Both the position numbers and the translations under genes were made by a program. From positions 1 to 5,834 of the forward strand of contig CAUABB010000101.1 of assembly GCA_958427155.1 (NCBI GenBank): a DNA stretch of 5,834 bases, given 5' to 3'. Position 1 is the stretch's first letter; every line of letters begins with the position of its first letter. Below the pieces are notes generated by a model. It saw nothing but the letters and a program-made list of their open reading frames with translations. It was not told where the DNA came from and did no database searches. Source of the stretch: an uncultured Oscillospiraceae bacterium. Lineage in GTDB: Bacteria > Bacillota > Clostridia > Oscillospirales > Ruminococcaceae. This document shows, piece after piece, positions 1-5,627 of the stretch.

Positions 1-48
1 CGTGCAGGCCGGATTAGAGTCTTTGCCCCAAGTTTCTCCTGTTTATCA

Positions 49-1083
49 TCATTCCGCGTCCTCAATGATTCCGCCTCCCAAAACAATATCGCCATCATAA
101 AAAACAGCGGACTGCCCTTTGGCCACCACCCGATACGGCTCATCCAACCGCACCTCAGCACAGCCTCCCTCGCAAAGGATTTCCGCTAAAACCGGCTGAG
201 CGACTGAACGAAGTTTTACCTCCGCTCTGAACCGCTCCGGCAGAGGCCGTCCAATTGGAGTTGTAAGAGAGGAAAGGAAAACAGTCCGGATCATATCCTC
301 GCCAGCCCGGGCCAGATAGATCCGATTTCCTTCTGGATCAATCGTTTTGATAAAGACCGGCTCTCCCAAGGCAATTCCAAGCTTTTTACGCTGTCCGACC
401 GTATAATGAAGGATCCCCCGGTGCCTGCCGCAGACAGCGCCGTCCGGAGAGATAAAATCCCCCTCCGGCAGCTTTCCGAGACGCCGCTCAATGAATCCGG
501 CATAGTCATGATCCGGGATAAAACAAATTTCCTGGCTGTCCGGCTTTTTTGCGGATGTGAGTTCCAGCCGCTCCGCAATCGCGCGAACTTCGGTCTTTTC
601 CATCGCCGCAAGAGGAAGAAGCAAACGAGACAGAACATCCTGTCCGAGCCGGTAAAGCATATAGGATTGATCGCGTTTCAGACAGGCTGCTTTCTTGAGC
701 AGAGTTATATCGCCCCTTTTCTCCAGCCCGGCGTAATGTCCAGTCGCAACCAGATCATACCCAAATTCGTCCGCTGCTTCCAAAAGCGCTTTGAATTTTA
801 CAGAAGGGTTGCAGCGGATACAAGGATTCGGGGTCCTTCCAACCCTGTATTCCTCCATAAAATAAGATATAACCTCCGCCTCAAAGCGGGCTGACAGATC
901 TTTTACAAACAAGGGAACACGCAAAGAGGCGGCGGCATCCCTCGCCGCCGCCACCGTCTCATCATGCGCAGGCGACATCCTCAAAACGACGCCTCCAACA
1001 TCATAGCCCTGTTCTTTCAGCAGATGGACGCAAACCGAGCTGTCAACTCCCCCGGAAAGCGCCACTAATACCCTCTTACTCAT
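49..1083 (-). CDS. mnmA: tRNA 2-thiouridine(34) synthase MnmA
   Basis: This cytoplasmic enzyme adenylates U34 of tRNAs for Lys, Glu and Gln and replaces the 2-oxygen with sulfur, using persulfide delivered from a cysteine desulfurase. The protein has 344 residues. The N-terminal PP-loop motif SGGVDSS is at 10-16. The catalytic cysteine is C88 in NPCIRC, and the second active-site cysteine is C187 in DSQEICF (182-188). HYTVGQRKKLG at 226-236 begins the C-terminal beta-barrel region. It is somewhat shorter than E. coli MnmA because the segment after strand 2 (around residues 35-50) is abbreviated. I chose the ATG at 1083 because the protein then begins MSKRVLVALSGG, as in the family; the longer reading from TTG at 1137 adds 18 non-homologous residues inside nifU. 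The start overlaps the end of nifU by 8 bases (ATGAGTAA), which suggests translational coupling. Its place behind nifS and nifU fits its need for sulfur. Confidence 0.95.
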   Translation of the reverse strand: MSKRVLVALSGGVDSSVCVHLLKEQGYDVGGVVLRMSPAHDETVAAARDAAASLRVPLFVKDLSARFEAEVISYFMEEYRVGRTPNPCIRCNPSVKFKALLEAADEFGYDLVATGHYAGLEKRGDITLLKKAACLKRDQSYMLYRLGQDVLSRLLLPLAAMEKTEVRAIAERLELTSAKKPDSQEICFIPDHDYAGFIERRLGKLPEGDFISPDGAVCGRHRGILHYTVGQRKKLGIALGEPVFIKTIDPEGNRIYLARAGEDMIRTVFLSSLTTPIGRPLPERFRAEVKLRSVAQPVLAEILCEGGCAEVRLDEPYRVVAKGQSAVFYDGDIVLGGGIIEDAE

Positions 1084-1507
1084 GAAGATGGCAAGCCTCG
1101 CACTCGCCAATATCACCGACAATTGGAAGCGGATCAATTCCCTGGCGGGTATAGTAATCGCTCAGTGCGGCTTTAATTGCCTGTTCCGCCAGAACGGAAC
1201 AATGAATTTTACTTGCCGGCAAACCGTCAAGCGCCTCGACAACCGCTTTATTGGTAAGTTTCAGCGCGTCATCAATACTCTTGCCCTTAATCATCTCGGT
1301 GGCAATCGAACTGGTAGCAATCGCCGCACCACAACCAAAGGTTTTAAACTTGACGTCTTCAATGGTATTGCCGTTAATTTTAAGGTACATTTTCATGATA
1401 TCGCCGCACTTGGCGTTGCCAACCTCACCAACACCATTCGCATCTTCCAATTCACCAACGTTACGGGGATTGGAAAAATGATCTAAAACTTTATCGCTAT
1501 ATAACAT
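1076..1507 (-). CDS. nifU: Fe-S cluster assembly scaffold IscU/NifU-like
   Basis: This is the scaffold on which iron and persulfide sulfur are assembled into Fe-S clusters before transfer to target proteins in the cytoplasm. It has 143 residues and is a single U-type domain without the C-terminal Nfu domain of classical nitrogen-fixation NifU. Visible family signatures are the start MLYSDKVLDHFSNPRNVG, C34 with D36 in KCGD, C59 in FGCGAAIATSS, and H102-C103 in IHCSVLAEQAI; together these give the three ligand cysteines and the conserved Asp. An unusual tail ends in C136-x2-C139-H-x-H. I chose the ATG at 1507: AAGGGAG (1518-1524) is 10 bases upstream, whereas it is only 1 base from the in-frame ATG at 1516. 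A longer TTG start at 1552 would overlap nifS and adds nothing conserved. The gene lies 37 bases after nifS and overlaps mnmA. The symbol iscU would be equally valid. Confidence 0.94.
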   Translation of the reverse strand: MLYSDKVLDHFSNPRNVGELEDANGVGEVGNAKCGDIMKMYLKINGNTIEDVKFKTFGCGAAIATSSIATEMIKGKSIDDALKLTNKAVVEALDGLPASKIHCSVLAEQAIKAALSDYYTRQGIDPLPIVGDIGECEACHLHE

Positions 1508-1544
1508 TGCAACCATACTCCCTTCAAACTTACTTTTCAAAAAG

Positions 1545-2729
1545 TTAAACAAAAGCGGACTGGCTACCGTTCCATACCGGACTCATATCACGCAGTGTTT
1601 GAACTACGCCTGGCAGAACCTCAAGAATATAGTCTACGTCCTCGTCAGTGGTATCATCCCCCAGTGAAAGTCGGAGAGAACCATGAGCCACCTCATGCGG
1701 CAGACCAATCGCGAGCAGTACATGAGACGGGTCAAGCGAACCCGACGTGCAGGCGGAACCAGACGAACCACAGACTCCTTTTAAATCTAACCGGAGAAGA
1801 AGTGCCTCTCCTTCCACCGCTTCGAACGAAACATTGACATTGCCGCAAAGTCTCTTTTTCGAATCGCCGTTAAGCCGGGATGCCGGAATTTTAAGCATCC
1901 CATCAATCAAACGGTCACGGAGCTTTGTTAGCCGCTCCACTTTGGTATCAAGGCCATTTACAGCATCTTCCATAGCTTTACCAAGACCGACAATATAAGC
2001 GGTGTTTTCTGTTCCTCCCCGCTTTCCGCTCTCCTGCCCGCCGCCGTGCATAAAATTATCAATCACGACACCCTTGCGGATATAAAGCGCGCCAATCCCC
2101 TTCGGCGCATGGATTTTATGGCCGGAAAGAGAGAGCATATCAATATTTTGCTCTTTCACGTTAACCGGTACATTGCCGATAGCCTGCACCGCGTCGGTAT
2201 GGAACAAAACGCCTTTATCGCGGCAGACTCTCCCAATTTCCGCAATCGGCTGGATGGTGCCGATTTCATTATTTGCATACATGATTGTAACCAACGCCGT
2301 ATCCGGGCGGATGGCCTTTTCAACCTGCTCTGGAGAAATGAACCCCATGTTGTCCACCGGAAGATAGGTCACCTCAAAACCGTGTTTCTCCAGATATTCG
2401 CAGGTGTGCAACACTGCGTGATGCTCAAAATTACTGGTGATAATATGTTTTTTCTCTTGGCTCGCAAACCGCATCGCCGCGCCTTTAATCGCCCAGTTGT
2501 CGCTTTCCGTTCCACAAGAAGTAAAATAAATCTCACGGGATTCCGCGCCAATCGCCGCAGCGACCTTTCCGCGTGCTTCCTCAATTGCCCGTTTCGCTGT
2601 CCGGGCGATACTGTAAACACTGCTGGCGTTGCCGTAATGCTCGACCAGATAAGGCATCATCGCGTCCAGAACACTCTGGGACACCTTGGTTGTCGCAGCA
2701 TTATCTACATAGACAAAACGTTTTTCCAT
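1545..2729 (-). CDS. nifS: class I cysteine desulfurase NifS/IscS
   Basis: This pyridoxal-phosphate enzyme converts L-cysteine to L-alanine and carries the sulfur as a cysteine persulfide for the scaffold NifU and for MnmA. It has 394 residues, the usual size. Key residues are visible: the N-terminal YVDNAATTKVS (7-17), H104 in FEHHAV stacking on the cofactor, D179 in HTDAVQA, the PLP lysine K205 in SGHKIHAPKG, the GGGQE-RGGTEN region (229-242), and the persulfide cysteine C327 in GSACTSGSLDPSHV. The last lies in the longer loop typical of class I desulfurases. The ATG at 2729 has AAAGGA at 2739-2744, 9 bases upstream. It is the first gene of the nifS-nifU-mnmA block and is preceded by its own promoter. 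The related Clostridia operon usually begins with the regulator iscR, which is absent here. With no nif structural genes in view, a housekeeping IscS role is more likely than nitrogen fixation. Confidence 0.95.
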   Translation of the reverse strand: MEKRFVYVDNAATTKVSQSVLDAMMPYLVEHYGNASSVYSIARTAKRAIEEARGKVAAAIGAESREIYFTSCGTESDNWAIKGAAMRFASQEKKHIITSNFEHHAVLHTCEYLEKHGFEVTYLPVDNMGFISPEQVEKAIRPDTALVTIMYANNEIGTIQPIAEIGRVCRDKGVLFHTDAVQAIGNVPVNVKEQNIDMLSLSGHKIHAPKGIGALYIRKGVVIDNFMHGGGQESGKRGGTENTAYIVGLGKAMEDAVNGLDTKVERLTKLRDRLIDGMLKIPASRLNGDSKKRLCGNVNVSFEAVEGEALLLRLDLKGVCGSSGSACTSGSLDPSHVLLAIGLPHEVAHGSLRLSLGDDTTDEDVDYILEVLPGVVQTLRDMSPVWNGSQSAFV

Positions 2730-2779
2730 CTATCTCAGTCCTTTTTGGATCATTTAAAGCAAATTTTTGTTACGATTTT

Positions 2780-2808
2780 ATTATATACTAATTTAGTGTA
2801 TAAATCAA
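2780..2808 (-). promoter_or_regulatory. Sigma-A-like promoter of nifS-nifU-mnmA
   Basis: On the minus strand a perfect -10 TATAAT (2785-2780) is preceded, after a 17-base spacer, by -35 TTGATT (2808-2803). Transcription would start near 2773, giving a leader of about 44 bases before nifS. The sequence is AT-rich compared with the surrounding genes. I see no GC-rich terminator between rnhA and nifS; only the AT palindrome AAAAATATTTTT at 2816-2827 lies just after the rnhA stop. The nif block may therefore be served both by this promoter and by readthrough from rnhA. The motif match is direct; activity is inferred. Confidence 0.7.
2784..2802. promoter_or_regulatory. Palindromic operator candidate in nifS promoter spacer
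   Basis: The 19 bases TATACTAATTTAGTGTATA contain a perfect inverted repeat ACTAA-T-TTAGT (2787-2797), and the outer bases TATAC/GTATA also pair, offset by one base. The site fills the spacer between the -35 and -10 of the nifS promoter, where a bound protein would block RNA polymerase. Read on the minus strand the core is ACTAAATTAGT, which fits the central ACTRWWWYAGT of the IscR type 1 site known from E. coli; the outer bases of that consensus do not fit well. An Rrf2-family (IscR-like) repressor is my inference. A chance AT-rich palindrome remains possible. Confidence 0.4.
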
Positions 2809-2833
2809 GTTGTGCAAAAATATTTTTACTTTT

Positions 2834-3280
2834 TCATTTAAACTTCTGACTCTGCGCAACTGCCAGAGCATCACATCGTTCATTCTCCGGATGTCCTGCA
2901 TGACCTTTCACCCAGATATATTCTATTTCGTGCTGCTCTATCAGGTTCAGAAGCTTGTCCCAGAGATCGGGATTGAGCGCCTTTTCTTTTTTGTTTCGCA
3001 TCCAGCCGTTTGACCGCCATTTTTTTGCCCATCCCTGTGTAATGGCGTCCAAAACATACTTCGAATCACTGTAAACAGTAACATGACAGCGGTATTTCAG
3101 GGCTGAAAGGCCTTCAATCAGCGCAGTGAGTTCCATCCGGTTATTAGTTGTCTGCGCCTCTCCGCCGGAAAGTTCTTTTGAAATCTCGCCACATCTTAAA
3201 ATGCAACCCCAGCCTCCTGCGCCGGGGTTGCCGCTGCACGCTCCATCCGTAAAAAGTTCTACCTGTCTTAATTCCGCCAC
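2834..3280 (-). CDS. rnhA: Ribonuclease HI
   Basis: This nuclease cuts the RNA strand of RNA:DNA hybrids, removing primers and R-loops in the cytoplasm. The protein has 148 residues, close to the 155 of E. coli RNase HI. The metal-binding carboxylates are in place: D12 in LFTDGACSGNPG, E50 in TTNNRMELTA, D72 in VYSDSKYV and D137 in NERCDALA. The assisting histidine H127 is in VKGHAGHPENE. The basic handle region (about 81-100, KKWRSNGWMRNKK) found in the E. coli type is also present. The start is GTG at 3280, with AGGAG (3290-3294) 9 bases upstream, and it gives the expected short N-terminus. It lies 46 bases after the deaminase gene, so it is probably cotranscribed from the promoter at 3878-3906. 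There is no functional link to the downstream Fe-S genes. Confidence 0.96.
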   Translation of the reverse strand: MAELRQVELFTDGACSGNPGAGGWGCILRCGEISKELSGGEAQTTNNRMELTALIEGLSALKYRCHVTVYSDSKYVLDAITQGWAKKWRSNGWMRNKKEKALNPDLWDKLLNLIEQHEIEYIWVKGHAGHPENERCDALAVAQSQKFK

Positions 3281-3326
3281 AAAAACGCTCTCCTATTCTT
3301 CCGAATTTTCCAACGTCAGGTCAAGC

Positions 3327-3815
3327 TTAATATCCAAACTCTCCGCTCATGGAGTCATCGTTTTCAATCCAATCCTCAACATTCACCGTTGTAAACTTTT
3401 CCCGAGTGTTCCGAATAATTACCGTACTGATCCCAGCGTTAATAATTAATCTTTTGCACATCGAACAGGAACTGATATCGCTCATCAATTCTTTCGTCTT
3501 TGCGTCTACCCCGACAAGATAAAGTGTTGCATCCAGCATATCAGGGCGGGCAGCTGAAATAATAGCGTTTGCTTCCGCATGGACAGACCGGCAGAGTTCA
3601 TACCGCTCTCCGCGCGGAATTCCAAGTTTTTCGCGGGTGCAATATCCCACATCGGAACAATTCTGGCGACCCCGGGGCGCACCATTATAACCGGTTGAAA
3701 TAATCTGATCGTTTTTAACAATAATTGCCCCAAAGTTTCTGCGCAGACAGGTTCCCCGCTCCGACACCGTCTGAGCAATATCCAGATAATAATTAATTTT
3801 ATCCCGTCTCTCCAT
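3327..3815 (-). CDS. dCMP deaminase-family protein (ComEB-like)
   Basis: A zinc-dependent deaminase of the cytidine/deoxycytidylate family, expected to convert dCMP to dUMP for thymidylate synthesis. The protein has 162 residues. The active-site HAE motif is H79-A-E81 in CRSVHAEANAI, with E81 as the proton shuttle, and the second zinc motif is C117-x2-C120 in SSCSMCKRLIINAG. N-terminal TCLRRNFGAIIV (22-33) and TGYNGAPRG (41-49) match the substrate-pocket region of dCMP deaminases. The usual Pro before the first zinc cysteine is Ser here. Additional cysteines C23, C53, C59 and C75 could bind a structural zinc, as in phage T4 dCMP deaminase, but this is inference. I chose the ATG at 3815 because GGAGGT (3822-3827) is 6 bases upstream; the upstream ATG at 3833 would place that site inside the gene. 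It is the first gene of the leftward arm. Substrate choice among dCMP and related nucleotides cannot be proved from sequence. Confidence 0.88.
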   Translation of the reverse strand: MERRDKINYYLDIAQTVSERGTCLRRNFGAIIVKNDQIISTGYNGAPRGRQNCSDVGYCTREKLGIPRGERYELCRSVHAEANAIISAARPDMLDATLYLVGVDAKTKELMSDISSCSMCKRLIINAGISTVIIRNTREKFTTVNVEDWIENDDSMSGEFGY

Positions 3816-3877
3816 AAAAGTACCTCCAGCCATTATTCTCCGCCGCTCCGCAAACAGCCGGCAGTCGGTTTGTGTCC

Positions 3878-3906
3878 ATTATAGTGTGAATACTTTTTAA
3901 ATGCAA
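3878..3906 (-). promoter_or_regulatory. Promoter of the deaminase-rnhA arm
   Basis: On the minus strand -35 TTGCAT (3906-3901) and a perfect -10 TATAAT (3883-3878) are separated by 17 bases, a very good sigma-A match. Transcription would start near 3871 and leave a leader of about 56 bases. It stands back to back with the rsmA promoter; the two -35 boxes are 7 bases apart. Confidence 0.72.
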
Positions 3907-3913
3907 GAATCTT

Positions 3914-3942
3914 TTTACAACCGAGCCTCTATATGGTAAAAT
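3914..3942 (+). promoter_or_regulatory. Promoter of the rsmA arm, extended -10
   Basis: TTTACA (3914-3919) and TAAAAT (3937-3942) are 17 bases apart. A TG at 3934-3935, one base before the -10, makes it an extended -10 promoter of the kind common in Firmicutes. The start would be near 3949, giving a rather long leader of about 130 bases before rsmA. Confidence 0.65.
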
Positions 3943-3978
3943 AAAGGCTGTACATATTATATCTTGTCCTAAAATATT

Positions 3979-4030
3979 CTTTCCCAAACGAAAATTGGGG
4001 AAAGACAGAGCTTTTCATGAAAAGCGGCTG
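3979..4030 (+). other. Two tandem hairpins in the rsmA leader
   Basis: The first hairpin pairs CTTTCCCAA (3979-3987) with TTGGGGAAAG (3995-4004): nine base pairs with one bulged G and a 7-base loop. The second contains the perfect 16-base palindrome GCTTTTCATGAAAAGC (4010-4025). Its stem can be extended by CAG/CTG (4006-4008 with 4028-4030), and AGAGC (4007-4011) can instead pair with GCTCT (4030-4034). Neither is followed by a T run, so they do not look like terminators. They lie inside the predicted untranslated leader and could affect mRNA stability or translation, or the palindrome could be a protein site on DNA. I recognise no known riboswitch here. Confidence 0.5.
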
Positions 4031-4077
4031 CTCTCAAAACAAATTTAAAGAAAGGAATCCTCTGCCAAGCAAGCGGG

Positions 4078-4962
4078 ATGAATGCTTTTATGGAACGACT
4101 GACCGATATCGGCGTGGTGAAAAATCTTCTTACCCGCCATCACTTCACCTTTTCCAAATCACTCGGACAGAATTTTTTGGTCAACCCCTCTGTCTGCCCG
4201 CGGATCGCGGAGATGGGAGGAGCGAGGCCGGGAGTCGGCGTAATCGAAGTCGGCACCGGAATCGGCGTTTTGACAAGGGAGCTCGCGCGCCGTGCCGAAA
4301 AAGTCGTGGCGGTTGAACTAGATTCTCGTCTACTCCCCGTTTTAGATGAAACCCTCTCTGAGTTTAAAAATATAAAAATCATCAATGACGATATTTTAAA
4401 AATTGATCTCCAGCAGTTGATTCGGGAAGAATTTTCGGGAATGGATGTTGTTGTCTGCGCGAATCTCCCCTATTACATCACTTCTCCTGTTATTATGAAA
4501 CTACTGGAGGAGAGACTTCCCATAAAGTCGGTCACTGTAATGGTTCAAAAAGAGGCTGCGGCACGCCTCTGCGCGAAACCTGGCACAAGGGATACAGGAG
4601 CTGTCACCATTGCCGTACGGTATTTCAGTGACCCCAAACTTCTTTTTCATGTATCGCGCGGAAGCTTCCTACCCGCCCCGAACGTTGATTCTGCCGTTAT
4701 CCGGCTAGATATCCGAAAACCAGAACCTTTGGACTTTGATGAAACTTTCTTTTTTCAAACGGTGCGGGCCTGTTTTGCCCAACGTCGGAAAACTGTGGTC
4801 AATTCGGTTTCTGCTTCCCTGCGGTTTAACAAAGCCGAAGTGGCGCAAGCGCTCAAGCAAAGCGGGGTCCCGCCGGCCGCACGGGCTGAGGAACTGCTGA
4901 TGGAAGACTTTATTGCCCTCGCGCGGGCTCTTTCCCATCTTTTTATAAAGGAGCTGAAGTGA
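4078..4962 (+). CDS. rsmA: 16S rRNA (A1518/A1519) dimethyltransferase RsmA
   Basis: This S-adenosylmethionine-dependent enzyme (also called KsgA) dimethylates two adjacent adenosines in the 3' terminal hairpin of 16S rRNA, a late step of 30S ribosome maturation. The protein has 294 residues, the usual length. SLGQNFLVN is at 28-36. The SAM motif I is EVGTGIGVLT (57-66), with Thr where most members have Pro (EIGPG). The acidic end of strand 2 is VAVELD (77-82). Catalytic motif IV is NLPYYI (129-134). The C-terminal region has the typical RGSFLPAPNVDSAVIRL (194-210) and CFAQRRKT (232-239). The start is uncertain: ATG at 4078 is the first possibility but has no well-placed ribosome binding site, since AAAGGA at 4051-4056 is about 20 bases away. 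An in-frame ATG at 4090 (MERLTDIG) would give 290 residues and is also plausible from the family. It is the first gene of the rightward arm and overlaps the next gene by one base. Confidence 0.95.
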   Translation: MNAFMERLTDIGVVKNLLTRHHFTFSKSLGQNFLVNPSVCPRIAEMGGARPGVGVIEVGTGIGVLTRELARRAEKVVAVELDSRLLPVLDETLSEFKNIKIINDDILKIDLQQLIREEFSGMDVVVCANLPYYITSPVIMKLLEERLPIKSVTVMVQKEAAARLCAKPGTRDTGAVTIAVRYFSDPKLLFHVSRGSFLPAPNVDSAVIRLDIRKPEPLDFDETFFFQTVRACFAQRRKTVVNSVSASLRFNKAEVAQALKQSGVPPAARAEELLMEDFIALARALSHLFIKELK

Positions 4963-5627
4963 TGATAAAAGCAGTTATTTTTGATATGGACGGGTTGATG
5001 TTTGATACCGAGGCTCTGGCTAAAAAGGGCTGGCTAATCGCGGGCCGGGAATGCGGCCTGCCCATCACTGACGAAATTGTCTATAAAGTAATCGGCATGA
5101 ACGCTGCAAGTGTTCAAAAAACCTGTGAAGATTATTTTGGCCCCGGTTTTGATTATGACAGTTTCCGCCAAAAGGTTTCCGACTATATGCAAAAAACCCT
5201 GGAAGAAGATGGAATTCCGGTTAAACGGGGGCTTCCCGAGCTTCTCGCTTTCCTGAAAGAAAACGGATACCGCACGGCGGTTGCCAGTTCCTCCTCCCGT
5301 TCTACCGTAAAAGATTATCTGCGCCGCGCCCAGATGGAAAACAGTTTTTCAGCCTTAATCTGTGGGGATATGATCCAAAGGGGAAAACCGGAACCCGATA
5401 TCTTTCTGAAAGCGGCGGAAGAGCTCTCCGTTCCGCCGGATGAATGCCTGATTCTGGAGGATTCCTCTAACGGAATCCGGGCGGCGCACGCGGCCGGGAT
5501 ACGGGTTGTCATGGTACCCGACCTGATTGCTCCTACCCCCGAGCTCCGCGCGCTTGCCTTCAGAATCTGCGAATCTCTGCTTGACGTGATTCCTCTTTTG
5601 GAGAAAGAGCGGGGGAGGCTCGTTTGA
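4962..5627 (+). CDS. HAD-superfamily phosphatase, beta-phosphoglucomutase-like
   Basis: A cytoplasmic haloacid dehalogenase-fold enzyme, expected to act on a small phosphorylated metabolite. The protein has 221 residues. Motif I is FDMDGLMFDTE (7-17), with nucleophile D8 and acid/base D10. An alpha-helical cap at about 18-85 makes it subfamily I. Motif II is ASSSS (108-112, S109), motif III is the lysine of GKPEPD (K142), and motif IV is LEDSSNG (165-171; E166, D167 bind magnesium). The LEDSSNG, GKPEPD and DMDGLMFDTE wording is typical of the beta-phosphoglucomutase-like group, but the substrate cannot be named. I chose the ATG at 4962: AAAGGAG (4947-4953) lies 8 bases upstream. A GTG at 4959 would add a single Met. 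The start overlaps the rsmA stop as TGATG, a sign of translational coupling within one transcript. No functional link to RsmA is evident. Confidence 0.9.
   Translation: MIKAVIFDMDGLMFDTEALAKKGWLIAGRECGLPITDEIVYKVIGMNAASVQKTCEDYFGPGFDYDSFRQKVSDYMQKTLEEDGIPVKRGLPELLAFLKENGYRTAVASSSSRSTVKDYLRRAQMENSFSALICGDMIQRGKPEPDIFLKAAEELSVPPDECLILEDSSNGIRAAHAAGIRVVMVPDLIAPTPELRALAFRICESLLDVIPLLEKERGRLV

Noticed and set aside
1..48. The left edge beyond mnmA, checked for a terminator or another gene.
   Set aside because: There are tandem stops (TGA TGA TAA) and an AGGAG on the minus strand, but the frames after it close quickly or contain no ATG, and no stem with a T run is visible in these 48 bases.
406..894. 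A plus-strand ORF (162 codons) antisense to mnmA.
   Set aside because: It has no recognisable motif and no supporting ribosome binding site, and it is fully covered by the well-supported mnmA gene.
1084..1137. Longer N-terminus for MnmA from a TTG at 1137.
   Set aside because: It adds 18 residues unlike the family start and lies in nifU coding sequence; the ATG at 1083 gives the canonical N-terminus.
2816..2827. AAAAATATTTTT just after the rnhA stop, considered as a terminator.
   Set aside because: The palindrome has no GC pairs and too small a loop to form a stable rho-independent terminator; similar runs are expected in AT-rich spacer DNA.
2046..2849. A long plus-strand ORF (267 codons) antisense to nifS.
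   Set aside because: It lies opposite a desulfurase with all its catalytic residues, shows no family motif, and extends past nifS only into AT-rich promoter DNA. It is a shadow of nifS codon usage.
4017..4316. A plus-strand ORF of 99 codons starting with an ATG inside the leader palindrome and running into rsmA in another frame.
   Set aside because: It has no suitably placed ribosome binding site, the translation is rich in Arg and Gly with no recognisable domain, and it overlaps the clearly real rsmA over most of its length.
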